DNA of 64,000 nucleotides, from positions 1,582,318-1,646,317 of the forward strand of contig CM037462.1 in assembly GCA_021014325.1 (NCBI GenBank), given 5' to 3'. Source of the DNA: Plazaster borealis. Taxonomy: Eukaryota; Echinodermata; Asteroidea; Forcipulatida; Labidiasteridae. Under the pieces are notes generated by a model, which searched no databases, was not told where the DNA came from, and saw nothing but the letters and a program-made list of their open reading frames with translations. Position 1 is the first letter of the stretch; each line of letters begins with the position of its first letter. Positions 33,032-45,300 of the stretch are shown in pieces. Position numbers and translations under genes: made by a program.

Positions 33032-33325
33032 ATATCTGTCCCTCGGAGATTCTGTCCCTCGGAGATTCTGTCCCCCGGAGATTCTGTCCCCATACGGGAA
33101 ATTAACATGGGCTTCAGGTGGATGATTCAAAAGAGGGCGCTATCAAAAGAAGTTTGTACACAGTTCGCCGTATGGGGGGACAGAATCTCCGGGGAACAGA
33201 ATCTCCTGCCACACCGTTGTCACATCGGATTTCTCCTCCCGAGATTCTGTCCCCCATCGGTGAACTGCGTAGAGTTTCTTCTGAGAGAGCCCTCTTTTGA
33301 CTTAATATCCTTCAAGCCCATTAAC
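33032..33325. repeat. GGAGATTCTGTCCC family: tandem repeats plus MITE copy 2 and a half copy
   Basis: Three to four 17 bp units (TCTGTCCCTCGGAGA) at 33032-33090 run into a MITE at 33077-33190. It is bounded by GGAGATTCTGTCCCC and GGGGACAGAATCTCC, with core CATGGGCT and CAAAAGAGGGCGC as at 680-813. An inverted half copy follows at 33236-33325. Confidence 0.8.
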
Positions 33326-33736
33326 TAACGTATAGATGACACACCGAGGGACAAAATCGAATATAACTTTTGAGCCCGAGTTGTTTTCAATTTAACGGGA
33401 TTCTCTACCCAATTTCATGCAATTTTCACAGGTTGTTTAATGGTGTTATCAATCACCATATACTGCAGGGGTAATACAAACGGCAAGTAGCCTATGCAAG
33501 ATGATCAAAAGGGTATGTTCGAAGTAGCGTTCTGCTAGATCTTAACTTTTGTCTGAAGTGATACTTTTGTTCGAAAACTTGGAAGGAATGTCGAAAAATA
33601 GGTCTGCTCATGAACTGAAAGTTCAGAATTTCTTGTGACAAAGCTTTTCTCACGTCCCCGCCCTTAGTCAACAACCCCAGGTCACAATTGGGCAACATAA
33701 ACTTTCCCCCCATATATTTTTGAAACTAAACAGAAA

Positions 33737-34090
33737 GTGAATACTAAAATTCTGTCGAAAAACCTTGCCGATGTAGCACATTATAAACCGGACCGTGCAG
33801 TTTCCGCGTCTATCACACTAAACTCACCTATTGTCTGCACTTCAGTTTCTGTTTAGCTGCAAATATTTATGGTCAGTGTTCTATACATCGTGGTATGTCA
33901 TGCTGTCCTGTTAGGGAAATTTTGTAAGTCGTTGAAAAAGACACCTAATTCACATTAAAAGTTAAAAAGATGACGATTTTTCCATGTCTTCGTGTACAAA
34001 ACATTGCGCTACCATCCCCCAATCAATGGCGGTGCAGCCATGGCAGCGTGCAGCGTTGCGCACCTCGGATCGGTCTATTCATAATCTCAT
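33737..34090. mobile_element. Partial copy of the 14981 foldback element
   Basis: TGAATACTAAAATTCTG, GCAGTTTCCGCGTCT, TTATGGTCAGTGTTCTA, TTTTGTAAGTCGTTGA and the end GCGCACCTCGGATCGGTCTA follow the order seen at 15200-15541. The left arm is absent. Confidence 0.75.
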
Positions 34091-34739
34091 AGCTTCCATT
34101 GCACGGTCATTACTACACTAGAGTAGCACACAGTTTCAGCAGAGTCTTCATTCTGGTTGAAGGAAATGGTTTGGATTTATGTAATTCCTTGTAACCAAAA
34201 TGACGGGTACATTTTGAAGAGTCACCAGCATCATTAAATTCACATCTGCATTTGATTCTCGTTAATTGTCTTTCTGTATTTTTATCTCAAATTTGGTAAG
34301 TAAAAAATTAGTTTAAGTACAATTCTGAGCAGGAAATGAAACTTGTGGTTTACTATTTGGTAAATTGAAATTAAGAATTTTGTGTGAAGAAAATATTGTA
34401 AGTTGAGAAGCCTTATTACAGTTTACCTCATGCGGGATTCTTGAATTTATTGGGAAATATATTTTGTTTTGTGTAAACATTGCGTGTGAGAACCTCCATG
34501 ATGTATGAAAGCCCAATAATTTTAAAGAAAAGTTTATTTATATCCCTTTTTCCAGGAAGTATTTCCAATGGGAGCTATTGTATGCTCATGTTTCAATTAA
34601 TATTAGTTGCCAGTTGGCGTTTTGGTATAAGAATAGTTTTACTGGCAATGAATGCTGGACGAGGGAAATGAGGGAGGCACCGCCCTCTCCCCGATCACAC
34701 ACACAATGTTTCAGTCATGAAGCCCTTTCTCAGGCATCT

Positions 34740-34912
34740 GAAAGCACACAATTCTATGCAACAAGGGTATGTTTTCTTTCTTTAATTATTTTCTTGCAAC
34801 TTCGATGGCCAATTGAGCCAAAACAGGTTTGTTATTTTATGCACATGTGAGGATACACCAAGTGAGGATACTGGTCTTTAACAATTACCAATAAAGTTTA
34901 CCCCACCTTTAA
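34740..34912. repeat. TTAA-ended MITE, family M2, inverted partial copy
   Basis: CCAATTGAGCCAAAACAGGT, ACCAAGTGAGGATACTGG and the end TTTACCCCACCTTTAA match the M2 family. The left limit is not resolved. Confidence 0.65.
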
Positions 34913-34975
34913 CATAAAATAATGGTCAAATAATTGAATTGTGGGTTTGTGATAAGTTGATTGTACCTCACAGTG

Positions 34976-35075
34976 GAGTGTCATGGCCGAGCGGTCGAGT
35001 GCTTTCTGTTGTTAGAGTGTGGGTTTGATTCCCGGTCACGGCACTTGTGTCCCTGGTGAAAATCCTTAATTAATA
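34976..35075 (+). repeat. tRNA(Ser/Leu)-type SINE head
   Basis: ATGGCCGAGCGGTCGAGTGC (A-box region of Ser/Leu tRNAs) and GGGTTTGATTCCCGGTC (B box) are followed by CACTTGTGTCCCTGG, the start of the SINE body. It is truncated after about 100 bp. Confidence 0.75.
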
Positions 35076-36262
35076 TACTGCAAAACTCAACGAATAAAAG
35101 TCTTTAACAATTGATTGGTTTGGAAATTGTAATGCTTCGTAGCAAAAGAAAAGTTCATATAATCTATTTTATAAATATGTTTTGTTTCCTGAAGTAAAAA
35201 GGAGATATTAAAGTATGTTGAATTGAATTGAAAATTATGTGCCTTCTGAAAAAATATCCTTTAAAATCAATCTTCATTTCTGTACCACTCATAGCTACAG
35301 TGTGAGTCAACTATTCAGTAGTTAAGTTACACCTTGTGTTATTGAATCTAGTTGATAGAATTCACAGGTGCTTTGTTCTTAAATGTTAACAAGCGCTGGT
35401 TAAACTGAATGGGACTCCCTCCTTACAATGCCATAGCCAGAAGCAACCCAAGTACACTGTGAAGATTGAGTTATACTGAAACCCGTTCGAGTTTTCAATG
35501 GATGTTCCTATCATTCAAGGTTCCAACTCGACCTACGTACGAGGCTATGGAAACCGCTATTTTTTTATAGGAGTACTCGTAGTAAAACTACTGACGACGA
35601 AACTGTGTCAAATAGAATATAGAAATTGCAGTAGAATTATGGTTGATACTGAAAGCCTCATTATTGCAAACGTTGGTGAAAATGAAAAATGATATGTTAA
35701 GATATTTCCTTGTGCACTTGTTGTTATTAATACAACAACAATTTTGCAGTCATTCTGAAACAAACACATTTCCAAAACAAACCAAGTTCAATATTTTCGT
35801 GTTTCAGTTGGTCTCTTTTTGTAATCGAAAGACAAACATGAAAGTATAAAGTTGTTTTCATATGTCAAGACTATTGGCTAAGAATACCGGATACACAGGA
35901 GGAAGTTTCAGGGGAAATAATATTCAACGGTAAAAAAGGTACAATGAATGCCCTCGTTCCCTACATTTTATGTTTTATTTTCGTCTCATTCAATTTATGC
36001 ATTGAGGCCTGTTTGAGGTTTTGCTCAATAACAAAGGAGTACAGCTTCGTACCACATAACTATGAATATATCTGAATAGATCCATGTACAGACTAACAAC
36101 ACTACTGAAAGCTTTGCTGTCGTCAACAGTCAAACTGAATTATAAGCTCACTGGAGGATTTCTCTCGATTTCGATTACAGCATTAAACTGTTCCAACTGA
36201 TATCTCAACAGTTTGTACACAACTGTAGTTCCACAATGCTGAAGATTTAACGTAAAGTCATC
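35076..36262. other. Upstream region of gene B
   Basis: AT-rich, with no recognisable exon. The promoter and 5' UTR of gene B should lie near the right end, but I see no decisive core promoter element. Confidence 0.4.
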
Positions 36263-36329
36263 ATGTCACCTCATCAAAATATCCTCGGATTGACTTTCTT
36301 TGTATTTGTTCTCGCCTGTCTCAATACTG
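36263..36329 (+). CDS. Gene B exon 1: signal peptide
   Basis: It encodes [20 protein letters not shown] then NT, a strong hydrophobic core, and ends phase 1 at GTAAGT. An in-frame TAA at 36248-36250 fixes this ATG as the start. Confidence 0.88.
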
Positions 36330-39300
36330 GTAAGTAAACAGTTTGTTGTTTGCAAAAACGTCAAATGCCGGAAACTTGTTTCTGTGTTGAAGTAAATTGG
36401 AGTTTTGAGGGGAGTGTAAAACAAATATTACTAGAAACTTAAAAGGATAAACTTAGTGAGTTTTTCACTAAATCTTGGTGTAGTCGAGGTTGGGAATAAG
36501 GTGTCAGTGGTGTCTTTTTGCATAATAATCAGCTTTCATAGATAACAGCACCGTGGTAATAAGGGTCTAGTATGAGATCAAATTGTTCCGAAATAATGAC
36601 AAGATATTATTCATTTTTGAGCGAACAAAGTATAATTTACTAGAAAGGGATCTGCGACCTTCGGACACAGAATTATAATTAATTGTTTTCTTAATACCGT
36701 AGTGAACCAATGTTATTTTTTTTTAATTAATCAAAGGTTAATTCAAAATCAAATAGATTAGGACAAATTAATTGTCAAATTATTTGACACGTAATATTGT
36801 TGGTACTAAAAGGAATTTTATAAATCAGTCAAGTAGGTTTGAAATGAAGATTCGAGCATTTTAAGAATCGATGTCTTATACCGTGCATAACTTGATTCTA
36901 TTTTCGTCTACGGGTTTTGGGTTTCACCATACTCTGTGATAATCGTAACCCTCCATCCTCCCGGCGGTCGTAGACCCATGGGTTACGACAAACCATATTG
37001 TTAAATTTCTGCACATATTTTCGAATTCTTTTCAAAAATTGTAATGCACCCAATTTGGTTCACTTAAAATCTTGAAATAAAAGATGAAAAGAAATCACAA
37101 AATATGTACACACACGGTTCGTTTGTAACCCTCCGGCCTACGATCTTCGTCACAACCACACTACACCCATGGAGGTTTCTTCCTCCATGCTACACCACAC
37201 CTAGCCTGAACATCTGACGTCACACTTCGGGGCTCGTGAATAACGCCACATACCTGCCTTAAGTGCCTGGCCGGATCCTGCCAGATGTACCTTTGACCTT
37301 GCATCCATTTCACACGGAGATTCGCAGTCAATTCACCCGTACATGTACACATAATTACATAGTGAATAAAACAAAATTACACGCATGTACGAACATTATG
37401 CACACGCTGCATACAGACGATCGAAAGTGCAAGTTGACAAACTACATCACCTCGGACCAATCATAACACAGATTGGAAAGCTTACGTCACTGCACGTTTA
37501 TCCAATGAAACAATTGTATCCAATGAAACCACGGGGCCTGTAAGACCAGTGCCTGTATTATCAGACAGGGGGACCAGTCTTCACTACACCATGCCCTACT
37601 ACATCAATGTATTGTGGTTGTATCTCAGACGATGGGGGCGCTTCTCTTTGATACAAATCTTCCATTGGCCATGAACTGATAACGAACTGTACAATTGATT
37701 TTACGCAGGGTTACCTATATAAGGTATTGGTTGACATTGTGAATAATTTGTACTAAGTTTATTGCCTTGCGGATGCATTATAATTTGTAGCTAACAAGTG
37801 TCTGTTGATTTGTTACAGAAGCGTTAAAGGGACATGGAGAAAAAAGACTATGACTAAAGACTTATGATTTAGTACAAGTCACAATTTTGCGTTATAAGCC
37901 ATAATTTTTACAAATTTAATCATGTATTTATATATCTCATATGACTTAGTACAAGTTATAAATATGACCTTTTTTTCTTTCTCTCTCAATGTCTCTTTAA
38001 CGCTTCTGTAGTTTGTGGAGGGTTACAACAATTCATAAGAAAGGTGTAGTTCGGTATTTGCATGCAGCGTGTGTCGTTCACTTCCAATAATGGTTGAGTT
38101 TTAGATTGCAAGGGTTCTATACATTTTCTGGCCTTTTATTCAACCTGTCAATTCCAGGTAGATGGCAAGTTGCACACAAAGAGGAAACAATTCAACGAAC
38201 ACGGAAGTAACTCAATGACGTGAAAAGGCGGTTGTAACGCGACCGCCGTGAACCAGACTACTGCAGTATGCGGTCTTTGCACATCATGTTCGAAGCTATA
38301 GAGGGCGCAGAACTACCAATCTGATCCGTGAAAATACTGCAAGATTGTTACGGGGCGGGGGGTCTCAAAGCAGGGCATCGGAAAGAGTTTCCTTGAGATT
38401 TTAATTTCAAAGAAAGCCAATCGACGATAGGGTAATTGCAATGGGGGAATTATTAAGATTTTACTCAAATAAAAGCGTAATAATAATTATAGGCATTGTC
38501 GTAAACCACATGCACATAAAGAACGCTCTCAACAATCGAGCCTCATTTTTCAAATGATAACTCCATTTTCAAAGAGTAATTTAAGGAGTCGAGTTTTGTT
38601 TGACTGACGTTGACTATTAGACCATGGAGGAAGGAAATATTTCCTACCTCCATATAACGCTGATGGGAATGTCCACATTTCCCCTGGATACTACGTACAA
38701 AATTGCCTCTCGGAAAAAACCTCTTGGTGGCGCCCTGCACTGGCGGTGCCCCCGCCCGATAATCTCTCTTGAAAACCAATGAAGAACTGAAGATTTAAAA
38801 TAACAAACAGTTCCCTATTTAAAAAAAATCTTCTTAAATAAGTTATGCCCTTTTACAACCTTGTTATTTTTATCAGCACTCCACCGTTTAAGTGTGCACC
38901 ATCTTGGTTATACCCATAAGTGCGGGGCACTCGGCTTGAACGGAAGCCGTCCGGCAATGTGTGTTGAACTTTAGAGAGCTAGATGTACCATGGAAGTTTA
39001 TTTTGAGAGTGCTTTGTGCTTCGCTCAGTCCCAGCGCCCCATGCAAAGGAGCTGAGATGAGCTGGCGTGCGTAAGCACAGGAGCATTTTACCATTCCTCC
39101 TGACCTATAATAACCCCCTTTTCCTGCCAACGAAAGATTCGACTATCGAATAGTAATGTAGCTCTATTATGTAAATCCATTGCAAATAATTATTGTCGTA
39201 ATTTGCCTTGTACTAAAAAAGGGGGCTCAATCGCAACATTTTTCTTACTTAACCATGGAGCCTGTCTGCTTTATCATATCGTGCGTGTACATGGTGTGAT

Positions 39301-42300
39301 TGTGCCGACTGCAGTACAATGGTTCCCATCATGCCTCACTACATCCTGAACAAGAATTGGTACGAGCTTATCAGCCCATTCCAGCGGTCTTGGATGAGAC
39401 CGCTAGAGTCGAGCGAAGCTTTGTGCGTATGTTCTTAGATGTTTTTAAGTTGATGCGTTGTCTGAACGGTAACCAATTGTAACTGTTGAAGGAGTGGAAG
39501 ATGTGTGCAAATTTGGGTCGTGAGAAAGTGATACGTGCAGCATTGTTTTGAGCCTTTATTATTTTACTGTCTTTATTGTATAAACGGACGAGATACACTT
39601 CTGAATTTATGATACCGATATATTCAATTATCCAGACGTAGGTTTCGCCCTTCAACTACAAGGAAGTCAAACCTCACAGAGTTCTACTAGCGGTGATAAT
39701 CCCGCTAGTCGTGCTGTGGATAATGACATCAACACACCTTCAATCACGGGTAAGTTTACTTATTTAGCTCAGAAATTATGCACATTTTTATTTGTTATGT
39801 CATAAATCAATTAATCGGTTGACTTCACGGGGGACCGAAAACACGATTTAATTATCTATTTGGAAGAAATTAGTTATGATGATTTGTCAAATTTTGTAAA
39901 ACTTTCAATGTTTCCTGAGTAACGGGAAGTTTCGTATCGAACCCTAATTTTCGTTTGATATACTTACATCTTACAGTGTAAGTACTCACATGTAATTTGA
40001 ATGCGTTAAAAACTTCAAAGTTAACTTATTTCCTTTTTAACTCATCTTTCAAATTCATTTTAATGTGGATATTTTGTAAAGCATCAATCCCGGTTCAATA
40101 TTTTAGTCTGCCTTAAACTGAAATTGTATATAAACACAATAGGTGGTGTTTTCTGGTCCTGCAGAAAGACAAAACGAACATAAAACATTAATGACTGGCA
40201 ATTCACGTAAGGAGCGGAACCAAAGACATTCAGATTTTATCTTTAAAAGAACATTTAAATGTGTGTTTATTTAATAATGTTTGATTTCAGATGATGAAGC
40301 CAATCCATGGTGGAAAGTGAACCTCGGTGACACCTACTGCCTCAAGAAGATCACTTTGTCTTATGGACCTTTGAGTGGTGAGCGTATCTTCATTTATTAC
40401 TCTGTATTTTTATTTAAGTTTGACGCGTTCATCTTGAACTATTCACTGTTTTTTTAATGAGTTTTTGGCTTTCCCAAGATTAAAGGCTGTTTCAGTAAAG
40501 ATTCATTTTTGCAAGTCATTATTCATTGAAATTCATGAGAACTTATTTGAATTTATGAGAAAAACGATTTCTCTCGTCCCTAATAAGTTCCTTTGACTCC
40601 TCCCGGATGGATGATTGCAGGTGGAGGTCAAAGCGAAGGAGCTGTTTTGAGGACTGGTTTGAGTTCCGATCATCTACAGAACGAAATGATTGGATCACCC
40701 TTATCTCTGTCTCAAGCTCAAAGTGGACAGATGAACGAGTTTACCCTGGACCCTTCTGTCATCGCTCGATATGTGAGTGTAGATATTCCAACGAGCAGTG
40801 GAGAAACAAAGCCATTAGTCCTTGGTGAGGTCGAGGTTGATGAAATTACTCAGAGTGAAGACGATACCATGTCCTCGGGTGAGTAGCAAGAAGCCTCAAG
40901 GAAAGAATGCCAGTACATTTTTATATCCAGGTAGCGAGAAACTTCGTCTCCCTAAGTCTACTTTCTAAAACTATGACATGTCAGCTTTTTGATTTATTTG
41001 AATTGTCTTGATAAGATAAATTATAAAGCCAAGTCAAATTATTTAAGAGAATAAGTCAACTTAGCGAGATTTTCTCGTTATCTGGAGAAGTTGTATTGCA
41101 CTTATGAACCTCCGTAATTTCTGATCATTCAAAATACAACAAATCCACAATAGTACGGCAGGTTTTTGCTTTTTTATGAGAAATGGCCTAACATCACAAG
41201 GCCGAACGGCCCTTTTTAAGGTGAGGGCTATACTTAACTGATTTGGGCTGTCGACCGAATTCAACTGTCTGTAAGGATGTAGGCATGGGTATCATCCACT
41301 AGGAGCCTTGCCATGGTAGAGCAGAATGCACCACCTTCCCAACTTGTTACGAAACAGTTATGGTTAAGTGCCTTGCTCAAGGGCGCTAGTGTCATGACAG
41401 GGGTTCGAACCCACACTCTGCTGCTGACAACACCAGAGGTAGGTGATGGGTTGTGCCTTCGATGGTAAAGACGTGGGATTTGGCACACAGTCAGCGTATA
41501 TCATGAGAAAGATGTTCGGCTATATAGGGCCATCGCAGATTTGTCCTTTGAAAAGATATAGGTAGAATATAATGGCAGCCATTTTGAAAAGTTTAAAAAG
41601 TGCTTGTTATTCTACCTAGTTGTTTTCAAAATTCATGTATACTATGGCCCTACAGCCAGATATCTTTCTCTGACTGTGTGCCGAATTCCATGCCCGATCA
41701 TCAAAGGTAATATTGCCCCAATATTATGTTGCCCTGCTGCCCCACTACATGAGGAATTTTCCCCTTTATTCTCGGTTGGACGAAATGACATGATTAAATC
41801 GATATCTTTCCTAATGTTTTATATTATGACAAGTGCACTTCTTTTTGCAAATTTTGTATACATTTGTTATAGATGTAGCTCTTCCTTTGTCCGGTAATCC
41901 TAGTCGTCAAAGTTCAACATATGATCAAAATTCCCATGCTTCAAAAGCTCTGGATGGGGATTTGGTATCCATCAGCCACACAGGTACACAGCATTTCCTC
42001 TCCTCATGTCTTTATTCACGGTTAAAGCTCTCAGATCAGGTTCTTGGCCCATTAGTCGGTCTAAATGAACCGGAATAATACAGTCAAGGTTTCTGACTGT
42101 GATCCTGGATCAAAACATTTTGGATCAGAGTAATATTGACACGGAATCCGGATCAGACTGACACAATCACGTATCTATTCTGAACCAGGAAGTTTTGGAG
42201 TTTGTTTCTCAGTTTCGTTTAATATACGTTTTTGATATTCGAATTGCAATTATTGTCGTTATTTTACAAACTAGTACGATTGGCAACATTGTGACCATTG

Positions 42301-45300
42301 ATCCGACCATCTCGGGAGACTACACGACAAGAGCATTGTTTTCTCGTTTACTACCGTATGGCCTTTTATGGCCTGTTAATTTATTAAGTTTTGTTAAATC
42401 TGTGTACAGACGCTTCCTGAGGATATTATATTATATTATTTAGATAATTCTTGAATTAAATAACATCAAGAACATATAAATGAAAATGTGTCTACTGCAA
42501 AATATAAGCTTTAAGAAAAAGTTTTCAGGAAATCAACACAAACTGTAAATCCGAAGTCGAAACCAAGTTTAAGCCATAATGTAATTGGACACTTTTATTC
42601 CATTTTTCCTTGTGACAACTTTCCTAAGACTTCCATCACCTCCTTCCCCCTCTGTGAACTACCCTTTCTTCCTCCCTGGCTTCAATCGAATTTCCCCAGT
42701 AGGTGTTGTATTCAGTTTGGGCACAGCAGGGGTTCAATATATCGGTGCATAATTGTTAAATGATTGAATGCTACAAACTAGAAAAGCAATTCTTTCTGAG
42801 AATCTGACGTTATTTGCATAAAACTGTCGGTTTTTTTCTTCTAGATGAGGAACCGAACCCGTGGTGGAAGGTGGATCTTGTGACTGAATACTGTCTCGGC
42901 AAAATCAGAGTTCGAAACAGACATTCCGGATCAAGTAATATTCGACAGTAACCTATTTTTTTCGTTTTCGGTTGTTGCAAATTGTATGTACGAATTTTAA
43001 AACGAAATTTGTGAGCTCGTTTGAAAGATAGCAGCTTTATGATATCTTTTCCACTGGATAATATTAATTCATTTTCATTCAAATTCACATTGATTTCCAT
43101 AGTTCATGAAATTTCCAAGCAGTACATAGCCAAAACATTGATTTAAAGAAGTAAATGTGTCGTTTCCATCCCCCTGCCACCCACCCCCAATCTGTCTCCC
43201 TTTTAGATGTTGTTTTGATGACAGAATTGTTCCATTACTGGCTTTACACTCTCTAACCAGTTCCATCAACTTTTACTTGAAGATTTACTAAATATGATTA
43301 GAAAGAAGGCTTGTACCCGTGGCCGGATTGGTTGATTTCTACCCGCAAGATCGACACTTTTAAAGTTCACTGTAGAAATCTTACTTTATTTTGTTTTAAC
43401 ATAATCACCAAATAAAATGTCGAATTGATGTACTGCACCCAGCATTAATCCCTTGGGCAAACCTTTCAATCAAGTTTGTTTTGTTATTACTTTAATAGAT
43501 GCTGCTTCTATAAGACGATTAATTGGAGCAGTTGTGAGGGCTGGTCGGAGTGACGTTCATACTGGTAACACAGTGTGTGGTAGTCCAGTAACCGAACAAC
43601 AAGCCTTATCAAGTAACTGGATTGAATTTACGTGTGATCCATCCAGACTCTCGCGGTATGTCAGTGTCGACATTCCCCATACCAGGTTTCTGACTATCGC
43701 CGAGGTACAAGTATTCACGTGTAAGTCCGAACTTTTAATTTACAAGAATTAAATATGGAAAGAATTAAACATATCTGAATGGATGATTTACGTTCATTAC
43801 ACAACACACGGGACCTACGGCTTTACGTCCCATCCGAAGAATAAAGTATAATTGTGGTTAAAAATCGTCTTGAAAACGCCAGAACTTGAATCATGTGACA
43901 TAGACCGCTCGAGACAAACTTAATCAAACCTTTAGTGGCACGAATGTACAGATTCTACATATCTGTTATACTTCTATTGTACTTTTCTGCAGATGGTCTT
44001 CATTTTTTTACATTGACATGGCCTCCTAATGTCGTATTGATATTTTCTCCTTTGATTGTTTCTGTCATAAATTTGTATTTGGTACTGATGGACTGAATAC
44101 CGTACAGATACAAGACAACCAATATGAAGCTTGTGATATTTAGTGACCAGCATTTTTAGTAACTATAGTAGGCCTGTGACGAAAGAAAGAACTAAAGAAA
44201 GAAAGAAATATTTAGAAAGAAAAGCAATACAGAAACAAAGAAACAGAGGCGTTTTCCTTTCAATGCGTTATTCAAGTTAGTGCAACCGATTATTCCCCAA
44301 ATCGAATCCCCACTCAAGACCTGTTGCATGCCCCCTCAACATTTGACAAATACAAAACAATAAAACCTACCGTTTCAAACTATCATCACCAAACCCATCG
44401 AAGAAGATGACCCCGACTGCCCCCTGCAAAATGCACCCCGCTAATTACCTTGGTAATGGGTGTGGTTTGTCTGTCTTGATTGACAGACTGCCACATAAAG
44501 GATAAGTAAGGCAAACCCTTCCCTCCATAGTCTTGAGGTGGTGCCTTGAGCAAGTACCAGTAACCTCTTTGCTGCCCTGCCAGGATTACGGTGAAGCTAT
44601 AATCGGCAGCACAGTGGATGAAGTGGCGGGTGGATGACCATGTTCTCTGGTGGAACATTGGGGCTACATGTTTTCTAGCAGATGACCACTTTTGATGGTG
44701 GCAATGATAGAGACAAAGCCCACCGGTGAGTGGAGGACTGCACACTGGTTTAAGAGTGGTGCCACGCCAGTGTATAAATGTACAAGCACCAAATCCTCAA
44801 TATGAAAGTTCAATCGCAGGAAGAAGACAATCATGCTGACTACTACTCACGGAAAGAAGACGTGGTGCACTCAAAACCTTTATCAGAAGGTGTACAACTG
44901 ACGGCACGTTAGGAACGAAGTATGCAGAACTTTAGCGTTGGGTGTTGGAATGTCACCACACTCAAGTATGCGTCACGCCTGGGCATCTCATGGTTGCACT
45001 AGAGGACTACCGCTATGACATCATCATCAAACTGAGTGAGACACACCTCCTCGGTCAATGAGTTGGATGAGTTCTATAAGCAGATACAGGACTTGATAGA
45101 CAACAACCGAAAGACAAGAGATACATTTATAGTGGCTGGAGACTTCAACGCTAGGTAACCAAAAGTCCCCCCCTGTCTTGAGCACTCATGGAATCGGGAA
45201 AAGAAATGCTAGTCGTAACCGTCTCTTCGATGTTTGCATGGCTAATAACAACACACCTGCACACTGATGGTTTCACAAACGTGCCTTGAAAAAGGTGACG

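Noticed and set aside
44386..44745. Minus-strand 119-residue open frame
   Set aside because: It is antisense to the LINE remnant region and has no protein family features.
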